Shown here: one piece after another, positions 44,601 through 50,043 of the stretch | How positions within the stretch are numbered: position 1 is the first letter of the stretch | Layout: the number at the start of each line of letters is the position of its first letter | DNA from: Desmodus rotundus | Lineage: Eukaryota; Chordata; Mammalia; Chiroptera; Phyllostomidae | Assembly: GCF_022682495.2 (NCBI RefSeq) | Contig: NC_071389.1 | Location: 103,643,951 to 103,707,950 of the forward strand | DNA length: 64,000 bases | Reading direction: 5' to 3' | Translations under genes and position numbers: made by a program | Notes under the pieces: model-generated | What the model saw: the letters and a program-made list of their open reading frames with translations, nothing else | The model's database searches: none | Told to the model about the DNA's origin: nothing

Positions 44601-47007
44601 GAGCTGCATAAGTAATTCTGAAACTCATTTCAGTTGACTTGGTGTGAGTGGAAGATGGTGATAGGTTTCTTCTGAACTCTGTCTATTTCTAGATAGTAAA
44701 TGAAAACTGTTTTCTTTCTTATAATTCTTTTAAAATATCTCTCTGTTTAAGGGTCAATATTTTCTCGAGTCGAAGAAGATTATCTCTGGAGGATAAAACA
44801 ACTAGGCTCACACTCTCCAGTAGCTCTTCTGAATACCCTGTTCTACTTTAACACTAAGTATTTTGGCCTGAAAACAGTGGAACAACACTTAAGACTTTCC
44901 TTTGGCACTGTGTTTAGGCATTGGAAAAAAAATCCTTTAACAATGGAAAACAAAGCATGTCTTCGATACCAAGTGTCTTCTTTATGTGGAACAGATAATG
45001 AAGGTAGTATAACAGATTTTTATTTGGGGATTGTATGTGACAGAGATAACCAAACCTTGCCTTACTAAAGACTACCTAGGCCACTTGATAAGAACCTGAG
45101 GACAGTCATTTTCATAAAATAAGAAATCCTATGTCTCATTAAAACATCTTAGTTAATTTTGTTTGAAATTTATGAATTACCAGAAGCCACACTTAGATCT
45201 CTGAAGGATACCTAGTACCATTCTTTGGTATAACACTAGGACTCAATAGAGTGGATAGAAATGTCTGTCTTCAAGATTGGGCTTAGGAAGCTTATTCAAT
45301 TTTTATTTTTTAAGATAAAATTACTACTGGAAAAAGGAAACATGAAGATGATGAACCAGTATTTGAACAAATTGAAAACACAGCCAATCCTTCTAGATGT
45401 CCTGTGAAAATGTTTGAATGCTACTTGTCTAAAAGGTAAGTGTTAATCATATTTAATTTTTAAAATTGTATAAGTTAGTTGCCTTGAATTTAACATTACC
45501 AAGAGGTGACATTTTCCACTGATCCTTCTTTAGATTTCTCTTCTCATTTATATCTAAGTCTATTCAATTATAACATTTTTAGTCCCATTATTATAAAATG
45601 CCAGCTTGTACTTCATACTTGATATTAAGAAATCACTCTCTTCTGATGAATCTGCTACTATTGTCATCTTTTTAAGTATAGCAATTCTAATGACTGTGTA
45701 AAGCAGGGGACACAAATCTTTTTTGTAAAATGTCAGGTAGTAAATATATTAGGCTTTTTTTGGTTATAGAGTCTTTATTGCAGTTTCTCAATTCTGCTTT
45801 TATGGCCAGAAAGCAGCCATATACTATTATATATAAAAAACAGTTGTGACTGTTACCATGAAACTTTGCACAAACAAGTGACAGGTTATATTTGTTATGC
45901 CATGGTGAAAAGGTAAGTTAAAAGGTAGAATAGATAACTGCAGAGGAAATTTAAGTACGTACATTTAAGAAAAAATTGCCCTTTAAGAAGGTCTGAAAGA
46001 TCAAAGCGTTCCGAAAGCACTATACTTTTCAGCTAATACTGCTGTTTTTTCCCCCAATCTGATACCAGTAGACATTTAAAAAAAATTATAAGTGAAATAT
46101 TTAGAGACCATAAATTATTTTATACTTGTCCATTATTTTAAATATGCACTCTCTACTTTTCAAAAGGTTAGCATGAACTCAATGTATTTTCTTATTGTTA
46201 GGTCCCCAAGTTAGCTCTCAAGAACCCATAAAAATGGTCATGTCACCTATAGGATGATGTAATATTTCTGATGATTGTTTTGGGGTGGCCCTATTTGGCT
46301 GGAACAGAATCAGCATCTCCCAGTGGTAGTAACTATTTGGTAGAAATTCCTATCTCAGTACCTTCTTGTTGGTATTTTAAAAATTAAGCTTTGTTGTGTA
46401 GTGTTGTTAAGTATTTTTATTTTATGTGCTACCATATTTCATCAATTCTAAGACACTTCACATTTTATCATCTCTGAAACTGGGATGCTTGTTATAATTG
46501 ATCTATCTTGAAATTATAGTTGTATTTTGCTTATTTAGTAGAAGTATTAAATAATATTTTAATTATTTTGATTAATGGTATCTTGGATTTGGTAAAAAAC
46601 ATGATTTAAATTATGATGGGAAATAATGTTTTCTCAGAGAAATTAACTTCCAAAATATCTGAATGATAGAGTATTTAATGTAGGTAATGAGATGCGTATG
46701 GTCTGATTACATAATTTGGTTAGTAGTCATGGAAGAATTCCTGAAATAAGAACAGAAAGTTGTGGCGAATTTTGTATATATACTGTAAAATTGACTTTCT
46801 CCTTTCTCCCAAAGTCCACAGAATCTTAATCAGAGAATGGATGTTTTTTATTTGCAACCAGAATGCTCTAGTTCCACAGATAGCCCTGTCTGGTACACAT
46901 CTACTTCATTGGACCGAAACACCTTGGAAAATATGCTCGTACGGGTTCTTTTAGTAAAAGACATTTATGATAAAGACTATTATGAACTGGATGAAGACAC
47001 AGACTAA
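2527..47007 (+). CDS. ZMYM2: ZMYM2 (zinc finger MYM-type 2), last 16 coding exons, 5' part outside window
   Basis: Coding segments are 2527-2643, 4944-5094, 8204-8376, 13522-13687, 14341-14375, 22016-22145, 22858-22973, 24699-24870, 25993-26118, 26911-27005, 28273-28441, 28646-28797, 43976-44090, 44752-45003, 45315-45435 and 46815-47007. I placed each junction by eye; phases agree throughout and give about 760 codons ending in TAA at 47005. Against my memory of human ZMYM2 (1,377 residues) the match is nearly residue for residue, so this is roughly residues 618 to the end. Order: four MYM fingers, linker, Val/Pro segment, acidic region, basic patch, C-terminal ZMYM2/3/4-QRICH1 domain. Established knowledge: nuclear protein whose MYM fingers bind SUMO, partner of LSD1-CoREST-HDAC, fused to FGFR1 in 8p11 myeloproliferative disease. 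No stop or frameshift interrupts the exons, so the gene looks intact. Paralogues ZMYM3 and ZMYM4 are the alternatives, but the finger and C-terminal sequences fit ZMYM2 best. Confidence 0.97.
3274..3490 (-). mobile_element. Ves SINE with target duplication
   Basis: A complete antisense copy bounded by a 15-base direct repeat, gctgaacattgcttt, at 3259-3273 and 3491-3505. The perfect duplication marks a fairly recent insertion. Confidence 0.93.
3495..4943. other. ZMYM2: ZMYM2 intron, no identified content
   Basis: No named repeat or exon recognised apart from the right copy of the preceding SINE's target duplication. A 101-codon open frame at 4143-4448 has no family resemblance and no splice-site support. 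Confidence 0.5.
4944..5094 (+). CDS. ZMYM2: ZMYM2 coding exon b: finger end and next MYM finger
   Basis: After acceptor atttag the exon completes the preceding finger ([13 protein letters not shown]) and opens the next ([10 protein letters not shown]), ending at PFCSEG in phase 1. It is 151 bases. The donor is GAAG|gcaagt, again GC. The family sequence requires Gly-Cys across the junction, which only this donor gives. Confidence 0.95.
5969..6640 (+). pseudogene. RPL21: RPL21 processed pseudogene, interrupted by a hAT MITE
   Basis: An intronless copy of ribosomal protein L21 in the intron between exons b and c. The ATG is at 5969 ([13 protein letters not shown]...), the N-terminal half is open up to HGKTG, then about 160 bases of foreign sequence follow (about 6161-6320). 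The C-terminal half resumes with frame changes and ends EPIPYEYMA with TGA at 6612-6614, followed by an AATAAA at about 6627. There are many substitutions, an inserted T near 6395-6400 (aatttaatg) and a premature stop, so it cannot encode L21. No poly(A) tail or clear target duplication is visible. Confidence 0.95.
6161..6320. mobile_element. hAT-type MITE inserted in the RPL21 retrocopy
   Basis: The termini are imperfect inverted repeats: gggatgtccaacc at left and ggtttggacaccc at right. The interior (ctgggccacac-type motifs, ttacaattttgtgttgggc) is typical of short nonautonomous hAT elements of bats. The 8-base target duplication is decayed, so edges are approximate. Confidence 0.8.
6641..8203. 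other. ZMYM2: ZMYM2 intron, nothing clear
   Basis: AT-rich unique-looking sequence. A stretch near 7430-7570 looks like an eroded dispersed repeat that I cannot classify. Confidence 0.5.
8204..8376 (+). CDS. ZMYM2: ZMYM2 coding exon c: MYM finger
   Basis: The acceptor is ttttacag. The exon of 173 bases encodes the end of one finger (CKLLYKQDF) and a whole further MYM unit with [11 protein letters not shown] and [11 protein letters not shown], ending WYYK in phase 0. The donor is AAG|gcaagt, the third GC donor in a row. A GT lies 5 bases downstream (gtaact), but using it would break frame with exon d. Confidence 0.95.
9309..9524 (-). mobile_element. Ves SINE
   Basis: A well-preserved antisense copy: ATTTATTTTTTAGAGAGAGG at left, complement of the tRNA-like head ending ccagccagggc at right. 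Confidence 0.92.
10118..10312 (-). mobile_element. Ves-type SINE, older copy
   Basis: Starts ttgattttagagagagggag and ends gagccacattggccagggc, with more substitutions in the body than neighbouring copies. Confidence 0.85.
10314..11570. other. ZMYM2: ZMYM2 intron, nothing recognised
   Basis: AT-rich intron DNA with no exon or repeat that I can support. Confidence 0.5.
11572..11680 (+). repeat. MIR fragment
   Basis: The order of motifs, cctcagacaaattactt then gttgtgaggattacagagag, follows the MIR core in sense orientation. Confidence 0.55.
11975..12179 (-). mobile_element. Ves SINE with target duplication
   Basis: Bounded by the 16-base direct repeat cagcattattaaattt at 11959-11974 and 12180-12195, a perfect duplication. 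The copy is complete. Confidence 0.93.
12196..13493. other. ZMYM2: ZMYM2 intron, nothing recognised
   Basis: AT-rich with a 21-base T run near 12894-12914. No exon or classifiable repeat. Confidence 0.5.
13522..13687 (+). CDS. ZMYM2: ZMYM2 coding exon d: last MYM finger
   Basis: This is the fourth MYM unit of the window (RCDCCKSQG ... [13 protein letters not shown]), followed by the start of the linker. A run of about 20 T residues ends 8 bases before the acceptor AG at 13520-13521. The donor is the ordinary TATG|gtacgt, phase 1. Length is 166 bases. Confidence 0.95.
14341..14375 (+). CDS. ZMYM2: ZMYM2 coding exon e: 35-base small exon
   Basis: This tiny exon encodes [11 protein letters not shown] between acceptor tttttag and donor gtaggt. 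It is needed to keep frame: exon d ends in phase 1 and exon f starts in phase 0, and 35 bases supply the missing two plus eleven codons. It follows a 653-base intron and precedes one of 7.6 kb. Confidence 0.92.
15243..15400 (+). repeat. MER5A-like hAT fragment
   Basis: Contains ttagaatcacctggggag and later motifs in the order known for MER5A, an ancient nonautonomous Charlie-type element. Decayed, edges uncertain. Confidence 0.6.
15558..15782 (-). mobile_element. Ves SINE with (AG)n expansion
   Basis: An antisense copy with a pure AG run at 15602-15625. Flanks ctgaataatctgatt and atgaatcacctgatt look like a target duplication with a few changes. Confidence 0.9.
16083..16197 (+). repeat. MIR, left part
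   Basis: Shows the MIR core in sense orientation: gggcaggtcacttcactgct, then tttgtaaaatggggatgaag. The matching 3' portion is found at 16412-16455 after an inserted L1M tail. Confidence 0.8.
16255..16411 (+). repeat. L1M 3' end inserted in a MIR
   Basis: Order of motifs: attcatggaggctctgctcc, ggaaatcactgcctaaaggc, atcaccttggggattag, ggggacacaaacattgtct. This is the well-known 3' region of old mammalian L1 elements. Confidence 0.75.
16412..16455 (+). repeat. MIR, right part
   Basis: The segment tagcaagtgctcaacagatg is the end of the MIR core, continuing the element broken at 16197. Confidence 0.6.
16855..16990 (-). repeat. MIR fragment
   Basis: The segment tttacagttgaggaagttga is the MIR core in antisense orientation; the rest is decayed. 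Confidence 0.5.
17170..19480 (+). mobile_element. Tigger (pogo/Tc1-mariner superfamily) DNA transposon, decayed
   Basis: The left end, tactgttgatcctcattgtt, followed by a noncoding leader matches Tigger elements. Translating across frames shows transposase remnants in order. The N-terminal helix-turn-helix region lies at about 17470-17640 ([12 protein letters not shown]), a DDE-domain region at about 18250-18410 ([21 protein letters not shown]), and C-terminal pieces at 18430-19090 ([14 protein letters not shown]). Frames shift repeatedly and stops are frequent, so no protein can be made. The right boundary is uncertain because I could not find a matching inverted terminus. Confidence 0.8.
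19560..19766 (-). mobile_element. Ves-type SINE
   Basis: Has ttgactttagagggagagag at left and ccaactaagccacacctact at right. Similar flanks (gatttcctttta and ctatttccttgta) suggest a target duplication. Confidence 0.85.
20450..21890 (-). mobile_element. ORF1-only L1-derived element (half-L1-like)
   Basis: Read on the minus strand, about 21890-21640 resembles the 5'UTR end of the L1 at 33855. Then comes an ORF1 coding region with stops and frameshifts (about 21640-20790), including the conserved KMPKVKDKE motif around 21070 and [13 protein letters not shown] near 20930. A pyrimidine-rich 3'UTR follows, ending near 20450. No endonuclease or reverse transcriptase sequence lies between ORF1 and the 3' end, so ORF2 is absent. 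This is the layout of HAL1-type elements, or of a single L1 with an internal deletion. Confidence 0.75.
22016..22145 (+). CDS. ZMYM2: ZMYM2 coding exon f: linker after the MYM fingers
   Basis: The exon starts [17 protein letters not shown] after ctctctag and ends KSCQT plus one base, donor gtaaag. It is 130 bases. The segment is Pro/Ser/Lys-rich with a few Cys residues, outside the MYM repeats, and has no fold I can name. Confidence 0.94.
22146..22857. other. ZMYM2: ZMYM2 intron, nothing recognised
   Basis: No repeat or gene that I can support between exons f and g. Confidence 0.5.
22858..22973 (+). CDS. ZMYM2: ZMYM2 coding exon g: Val/Pro-alternating segment
   Basis: After acceptor acttgcag the exon encodes an unusual run in which Val-Pro pairs alternate ([18 protein letters not shown]), continuing to [11 protein letters not shown]. 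The same feature is known in ZMYM2, ZMYM3, ZMYM4 and QRICH1. It ends in phase 0 at donor gtaagt, in the middle of the Val/Pro tract, which resumes in exon h. Confidence 0.95.
23003..23217 (-). mobile_element. Ves SINE
   Basis: Begins 30 bases after exon g. It has the TTTATTTTAGAGAGCGGGAG tail complement and ends gccacacgagccagggctc. Flanks cctctttttaaa and tctcttttttc suggest the target duplication. Confidence 0.92.
23485..23679 (-). mobile_element. Ves-type SINE, older copy
   Basis: Has ttgcttttagagggagggga at left and gagccacactggccaggaca at right. Confidence 0.85.
24295..24420 (+). repeat. L2 3'-end-like fragment
   Basis: The segment ttctttgagggcaaagagta and the flanking order fit the 3' region of L2 LINEs. 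Short and decayed. Confidence 0.45.
24545..24558. repeat. Poly-G run
   Basis: About 13 consecutive G residues in an AT-rich intron, 140 bases before exon h. Confidence 0.9.
24699..24870 (+). CDS. ZMYM2: ZMYM2 coding exon h: end of Val/Pro tract, acidic region
   Basis: The exon begins [17 protein letters not shown] and passes into an acidic, Ser/Thr-rich stretch ([18 protein letters not shown]). It is 172 bases, ends in phase 1 and has donor gtgagt. Several substitutions from human are visible here (for example PAR for PAP), making this the least conserved part of the gene in the window. Confidence 0.94.
24871..25992. other. ZMYM2: ZMYM2 intron, nothing recognised
   Basis: No supportable exon or repeat. 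Confidence 0.5.
25993..26118 (+). CDS. ZMYM2: ZMYM2 coding exon i: acidic linker
   Basis: The exon encodes [19 protein letters not shown] and continues to [13 protein letters not shown], with many Asp and Glu residues. Acceptor is gattacag, donor AGAG|gtactt, length 126 bases. No catalytic motif is seen; it probably acts as a flexible spacer before the C-terminal domain. Confidence 0.95.
26119..26910. other. ZMYM2: ZMYM2 intron, nothing recognised
   Basis: AT-rich and repeat-free to my reading. Confidence 0.5.
26911..27005 (+). CDS. ZMYM2: ZMYM2 coding exon j: acidic-to-basic switch
   Basis: This 95-base exon encodes [20 protein letters not shown] and ends in RPRSKKK, phase 0, donor gtataa. 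With the first residues of exon k (GTKRKA) it forms a basic patch that looks like a nuclear localisation signal split by the intron. Confidence 0.95.
27655..27910 (+). mobile_element. L1 ORF2 fragment, sense
   Basis: The motifs acttaaaatggatcatagac and aaactcttagaagaaaact, then acaccaaaagcaccaggaag, are a widely shared part of L1 ORF2 downstream of the reverse transcriptase. The only L1 piece in sense orientation within ZMYM2. 5' and 3' truncated. Confidence 0.85.
28273..28441 (+). CDS. ZMYM2: ZMYM2 coding exon k: start of the C-terminal domain
   Basis: After [20 protein letters not shown] the conserved domain opens with [20 protein letters not shown]. The codon split over the next junction reads Pro (KSPKS) where I recall Ser in human. 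The donor is C|gtaagt, length 169 bases. Confidence 0.96.
28646..28797 (+). CDS. ZMYM2: ZMYM2 coding exon l: C-terminal domain
   Basis: The exon encodes the segment from [20 protein letters not shown] to [11 protein letters not shown] in the ZMYM2/QRICH1-type C-terminal domain. A 17-base T run precedes the acceptor. The donor is gttagt, opening the largest intron in the window (15,178 bases). Confidence 0.96.
28798..30480. other. ZMYM2: Start of the 15.2-kb ZMYM2 intron, nothing recognised
   Basis: No exon-like or named repeat sequence. An open frame of 103 codons at 30057-30368 has no family resemblance. Confidence 0.45.
30480..33855 (-). mobile_element. L1 element, ORF2 largely deleted, with 5'UTR and ORF1
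   Basis: On the minus strand, 33855 to about 32480 is a GC-richer L1 5'UTR, sharing its outer end (a gttgtgggaggaggtgag-like motif) with the copy at 21840. About 32470-31400 is a broken ORF1 with [19 protein letters not shown] at 31685-31745. From about 31380 to 30480 the sequence is internal and C-terminal ORF2 and 3'UTR, so endonuclease and most reverse transcriptase sequence is missing. A hAT MITE sits in ORF1 at 31949-32158. Two separate L1 insertions lying end to end would give a similar picture. Confidence 0.75.
31949..32158. mobile_element. hAT MITE with 8-base target duplication
   Basis: 210 bases with inverted termini (cagggtgtcaaac and, reading inward from the right, cacaggtggcaaac) and flanking 8-base repeats ccttacac (31941-31948) and ccttaccc (32159-32166). 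The interior is GC-rich with gggccggatttggcccg near the right end. Eight-base duplications are diagnostic of hAT transposition. No coding capacity. Confidence 0.9.
34214..34882 (-). mobile_element. Mariner element, internally deleted, with inverted ends
   Basis: The ends are inverted repeats (tgaggtttgtctagaag at left, cttctccagacctca at right) and both sides have TA (34212-34213 and 34883-34884), the mariner target. On the minus strand, around 34590-34270, are remnants of the transposase C-terminal part, including the [12 protein letters not shown] catalytic motif across frames ([13 protein letters not shown] in one frame at about 34565-34525) and [18 protein letters not shown]. At 669 bases it is about half the usual length, and several stops and frameshifts are present. 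Confidence 0.88.
34925..35190 (-). mobile_element. L1 ORF2 fragment
   Basis: The segments tgtacagagtcatgtcatgt and ttatttctttccaatctgca are the complement of the L1 reverse-transcriptase region also seen at 38100-38200 and 63520-63590. Confidence 0.75.
35880..36037 (-). mobile_element. Ves SINE, truncated
   Basis: Poly-T start, ggggacctggcctgcaagcc body and gagccacaccagggctc end. The 5' and central parts are shortened. Inserted in L1. Confidence 0.88.
36191..36383 (-). mobile_element. Ves SINE with target duplication, inside L1
   Basis: A 16-base perfect direct repeat, ggttttctgtttttct, flanks it (36175-36190 and 36384-36399). Complete antisense copy. Confidence 0.94.
36655..37010 (+). mobile_element. 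hAT-Charlie-type fragment split by a Ves SINE
   Basis: The segment tctgcaaacttttttt at left, taatttaggctttgcaaggc in the middle and an AT-rich right part resemble the element family also seen at 42745, 45710 and 58690. The SINE at 36733-36954 separates its halves. Confidence 0.55.
36733..36954 (+). mobile_element. Ves SINE, sense
   Basis: A complete copy in sense orientation starting gccctggccagtgtggctca and ending in an A-rich tail. Flanked by taggatat (36725-36732 and 36955-36962). Confidence 0.93.
37010..38461 (-). mobile_element. L1 3' half (ORF2 fragment), antisense
   Basis: On the minus strand, about 38460-37400 is L1 ORF2. The reverse transcriptase catalytic motif at about 38150-38165 reads FAGD (in [14 protein letters not shown]) instead of FADD, followed by [16 protein letters not shown] and [10 protein letters not shown] pyrimidine-rich stretch at about 37320-37400 resembles a bat L1 3' end, and another 3'UTR-like part lies at 37020-37140, so two L1 pieces may be joined here. 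The active-site change and stops show that the copy is dead. Confidence 0.85.
38462..38524 (-). mobile_element. Ves SINE head fragment
   Basis: Only about 63 bases of the tRNA-like head complement remain (tttggttcgtaggctaatgc ... ccacagcagccagggtt), abutting the L1 fragment. Confidence 0.85.
38805..39055 (+). mobile_element. Ves SINE, sense, with microsatellite tail
   Basis: Starts ccctggctggtgtgtgtggc. The A-rich tail runs into (TA)n(CA)n at 39030-39057. The direct repeat actttccag flanks the whole (38796-38804 and about 39056-39064). Confidence 0.92.
39060..40560. other. ZMYM2: ZMYM2 intron, no identified content
   Basis: AT-rich DNA with several short open frames lacking family resemblance. 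Parts may be very old repeats, but I cannot assign them. Confidence 0.45.
40562..40705 (-). repeat. MIR
   Basis: The order tactgtgctaattacttggc, catttaatcctctcagcaag, gtagaggtaagcaatttacc fits the MIR core in antisense orientation. Confidence 0.75.
40720..42740. other. ZMYM2: ZMYM2 intron, no identified content
   Basis: No exon or named repeat. The stretch near 40850-41060 looks like an old dispersed element that I cannot classify. Confidence 0.45.
42745..42990 (+). mobile_element. hAT-Charlie-type nonautonomous fragment
   Basis: Contains agtaaatgttttaggttttg, ctttatttacaaaaatagac, gtgggccagatttgcctc and ends gtttgccgaccct, the hallmark order of an old mammalian hAT element. Confidence 0.75.
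42991..43975. other. ZMYM2: End of the large ZMYM2 intron, nothing recognised
   Basis: Repeat-poor approach to exon m. No cryptic exon supported. Confidence 0.45.
43976..44090 (+). CDS. ZMYM2: ZMYM2 coding exon m: C-terminal domain
   Basis: The exon encodes [20 protein letters not shown] and on to [10 protein letters not shown]. The acceptor is a 16-base T run followed by gtag; the donor is gtaatg. It is 115 bases and ends in phase 1. Confidence 0.96.
44091..44751. other. ZMYM2: ZMYM2 intron between exons m and n
   Basis: AT-rich intron in which I recognise no repeat or further exon. Confidence 0.5.
44752..45003 (+). CDS. ZMYM2: ZMYM2 coding exon n: core of the C-terminal domain
   Basis: At 252 bases this is the longest coding exon here. 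It encodes [19 protein letters not shown], then [20 protein letters not shown] and [16 protein letters not shown]. This is the most conserved block of the domain in the family. Acceptor is tttaag and donor gtagta. Confidence 0.97.
45315..45435 (+). CDS. ZMYM2: ZMYM2 coding exon o: C-terminal domain
   Basis: The exon encodes [20 protein letters not shown] and ends [12 protein letters not shown] plus two bases of the next codon, donor gtaagt. It contains a second short basic patch, GKRKH. Length is 121 bases. Confidence 0.96.
45700..45870 (+). mobile_element. hAT-Charlie-type fragment
   Basis: Begins aaagcaggggacacaaatct, then tcaggtagtaaatatattag and gccagaaagcagccata; same family as the copy at 42745 but 3' truncated. 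It lies in the intron between exons o and p. Confidence 0.65.
45871..46814. other. ZMYM2: ZMYM2 last intron, nothing recognised
   Basis: AT-rich intron remainder. Confidence 0.5.
46815..47007 (+). CDS. ZMYM2: ZMYM2 terminal coding exon and stop codon
   Basis: The exon follows acceptor cccaaag. It encodes [20 protein letters not shown] through [20 protein letters not shown] and ends in the acidic tail YELDEDTD, stop TAA at 47005-47007. The end matches the known ZMYM2 C-terminus closely (KDYYELD here, KDNYELD in human as I recall it). Confidence 0.97.
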
Positions 47008-47558
47008 AAAGGAACGTTTCAGAAGCAGTCGGGATAAAACAGCATTAGATAGTTATGCTGCTAGATCTTCATTATGGAAAACATTTCAAGTTTACTTCTT
47101 CTGTTTTAAGTTTTGTAGCAGTGTACCCACACTGGGTATTACCATGTAAATAATCTGTGAGTGAAAGTTGCCATTATTCTATGTAGTGGTTTTAGGATAC
47201 TTAACAAATACATTCAAATTTTTTTATTATTTATTTGATTAGATATGTTTGTAACTTTTTACATTACAAAATATGAATGAGAATGTGCCATGTATAATTT
47301 TTTTCTTGTAGTAAGAAACATACATATTGCACAATTCTACTGTTGCAACGCTTCCTTGAAAGGGGGCCCTTTTACTGGGTTTTTGACCACATGGTTGTGT
47401 ATGGATAGCACTACTAAAAGTTTAGAATTTGCAGTGTCTTTCAGAATTTTTAAAATAAACTATAAACTAATAGGCTGGGGTTTTTTGTTTTGTTTTTTTG
47501 GGGGGGAGTTTTGTTTGTTTTGTTTTATGTTTTAGTTACTGAAGCCTTACAAGGTTAT

Positions 47559-47560
<2 letters not shown>

Positions 47561-47602
<42 letters not shown>

Positions 47603-47603
47603 G
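47561..47603. repeat. (AG)n microsatellite in the probable 3'UTR
   Basis: About 43 bases of almost pure AG dinucleotide repeat with one AA interruption, about 550 bases after the ZMYM2 stop. Confidence 0.95.
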
Positions 47604-47760
47604 CCATCTTCTGTACCAAAAACAGACGAGAGAATGCTGTCAATATTGGTGTACTGTAATGTGAATCTATACTGGTGAAAACAACTTTTGTTCCCCTTAT
47701 TAAAACCTTATGTCCTTTTCTTATTTGTGGCTTTCTGCATCACTCCAATGAGTTATTTAA

Positions 47761-47802
47761 ATGTATATGTATATATGTGTGTGTATTTGTATGTGTGTAT
47801 GA
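47761..47802. repeat. TA/TG-rich simple repeat
   Basis: Interrupted alternating TATATG/TGTGTG sequence in the probable 3'UTR of ZMYM2. Confidence 0.7.
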
Positions 47803-50043
47803 AGAATGACATTGAAAACATGATCATGGAGACATTTTTTTGTAAAAATATCTGATGAAAGTATAAAATTCTGTTCTATTTTTTATGCCAACTGTTAAGT
47901 ATCCAAAATCTCCTTTTACAGAAGCTTGATCTCCCCCCCACTACACACACACACTTTGAAGGATATAGATCATGTTACAATACCCGTCTGGTGCTCCATA
48001 ACTTTCCCAATATTATTAGAATTCTTGCGCCTGCCCTCAAATATGATTGATGCGTACATTGGATAAAATTATCTTTAGAAATGCCACTCCTGAAATAGAA
48101 AGTCAGGCTAGTTTTAAAAGATAGTATCATGTATTACCATGAAGATTACCAGTGTAGGGGGAATTCTGATGTTTCAGATTATTGGCGGATAAGTTTAACT
48201 CAAAGGAAATCGCCTTTGTTGTTAGATTTTTTGGCTTTTAAATTTTAATTACTTCTTATAGAAGATTGCATTAAAAAACTTGTGCTTCTGCTTAGCAGGG
48301 TATGTATCCATTCAAGTGTTTTCTTTTAGTGCTAGCTACAGATTGTCATAAAGAAACCCTTTGGCTGACTTCATTTGGCATGTGTGTAGTCATGTTTTCT
48401 TGTTCCCAGTTCCTTAGTCGCCACGGTGACACTAGTTTTCTGAAATTGCCAGGGGTGGGGAAGTTGGGTTCTTTCCCACAGTGGGTAGGCTGTGTTGCAC
48501 ATCCCTTAGATACTGCTCTCTCCTTCAGGATAAATGTTAGCATTCAGAAGGAATTTTCTTGAGTCATGATTTGGAAAATTTCACAAGTGTAATCACTATA
48601 TATTTAAGCAATAATACCAAAAATATCTGTGGCATAAAAATTACTTTAAGTGTTCTAACTTGTTTTGTAAGTTTGAATAGCATTCCTCTTCTTTAATTTT
48701 ACATTGTTGATTTGATAATCATACAGTAACAAATCCAATAATACTTTACTAAAATAGATTGCTCATTGTCTATTTAATGAAGAAAAATGAGTAGCATATT
48801 TAAAATATATAATACAAGTTTCTTCATACCTACCTTTTCCCAGACTACTTCCTTAAGAACTTTTTCTATAAATGAATCTTGTTGATAGGAAGGTGGTTGA
48901 TCCTATCTTTTCCTCTTGAAAGTGGTGCTGTACTCCATCAGAGCAATAAACTTTTCCCCAAATGTCACTTAATGTGTATTTTACCAAATACCACACCTTT
49001 CTGCCATGCTCCTACTATATTAAGCAACTTGTCTTGCTATTTACATTCCCCTTATTGTACACTTTAGGTTTTCTAAACAGAAATGTCTACATAATTTTGA
49101 CCTTGCCATGATTGAAGATTCAGAGTTTCTGTGTTTGTTTTGATTACAATCCAAGGATTGAGTAACTTGACTCTCAGGTGGAAAGAAAACTATTTAATGA
49201 GAATTGTTTGTTCTGTGAAGCTTCTCTCAGCTAGAATACATTTCATTGGTCCTGGATCTTCCTATTGTGTGCAGTCACAGCTGATTGCTGAGCAAAAGAT
49301 TGCAGTTTCTTTTTGCTTCTTAGTGATTTCAGATTATAGCATCCTGTAAATATAACTTTATTGCCTTTAGATGTCTATTGGAGATGCTCTATTTTTCTGT
49401 TCTGAAGATTTTGCCACTTAAAATGAACTGATGAAAAAGTTTTTATACCTACGGGGAGAAGGGAATTTTGCATGCAAATTGCATCTTCATTAATACATTT
49501 TTTGGGCTTTTGACTGTATTAGGTAATATATTAATGGATTTTCCTAGACAAGAAGTTTTTCTTGGGGGGGGTGCCAAGAATACATTTTGTTAAATAGTAG
49601 TTTATGGTTTTTCTTTTATTACACGGAGTGTTACCAGTGTGTTAAAACATATTCATATAGGAAGAGGATGTATATTGTACTATCCACTCAAACTTTGGTC
49701 ACTTTTTCTTATGGAATTTCCCTTTGTCCTGGCCATTATAATTTGGTAATGAGGTGTAACTTGTTTATGCATAGTATTAAGTATGACAGTTATGAAGTCA
49801 TAAAACTACAAAATTTTGGTTTGTGCTACTACTCTAATGTGGGTCCATTTAATCTGATCTTAAATAATTTGCAGTCTTAAATCACTATAAAATTTATACT
49901 TTATTTTGCCAGTTATTTCCAAAATGTATTGTTATACCTAATGTCACTTATGTTCTACGTTAACATTCACTGTAGGATAATTTCCTGTTCCCCTCAAACA
50001 AAAGTCATGAAAGTGTACATGAATAATATTTTTAAAGAATAAA

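Larger units (their letters stand above)
47008..50043 (+). other. ZMYM2: Probable ZMYM2 3' untranslated region
   Basis: The 3 kb after the stop codon contains no recognisable SINE or LINE, in contrast with the introns and the intergenic DNA beyond, which fits a long 3'UTR under constraint. Candidate poly(A) signals AATAAA are at 47454-47459, 48945-48950 and 50038-50043. I cannot tell which is used, so the end is an inference from the last signal before repeats resume. Confidence 0.6.
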
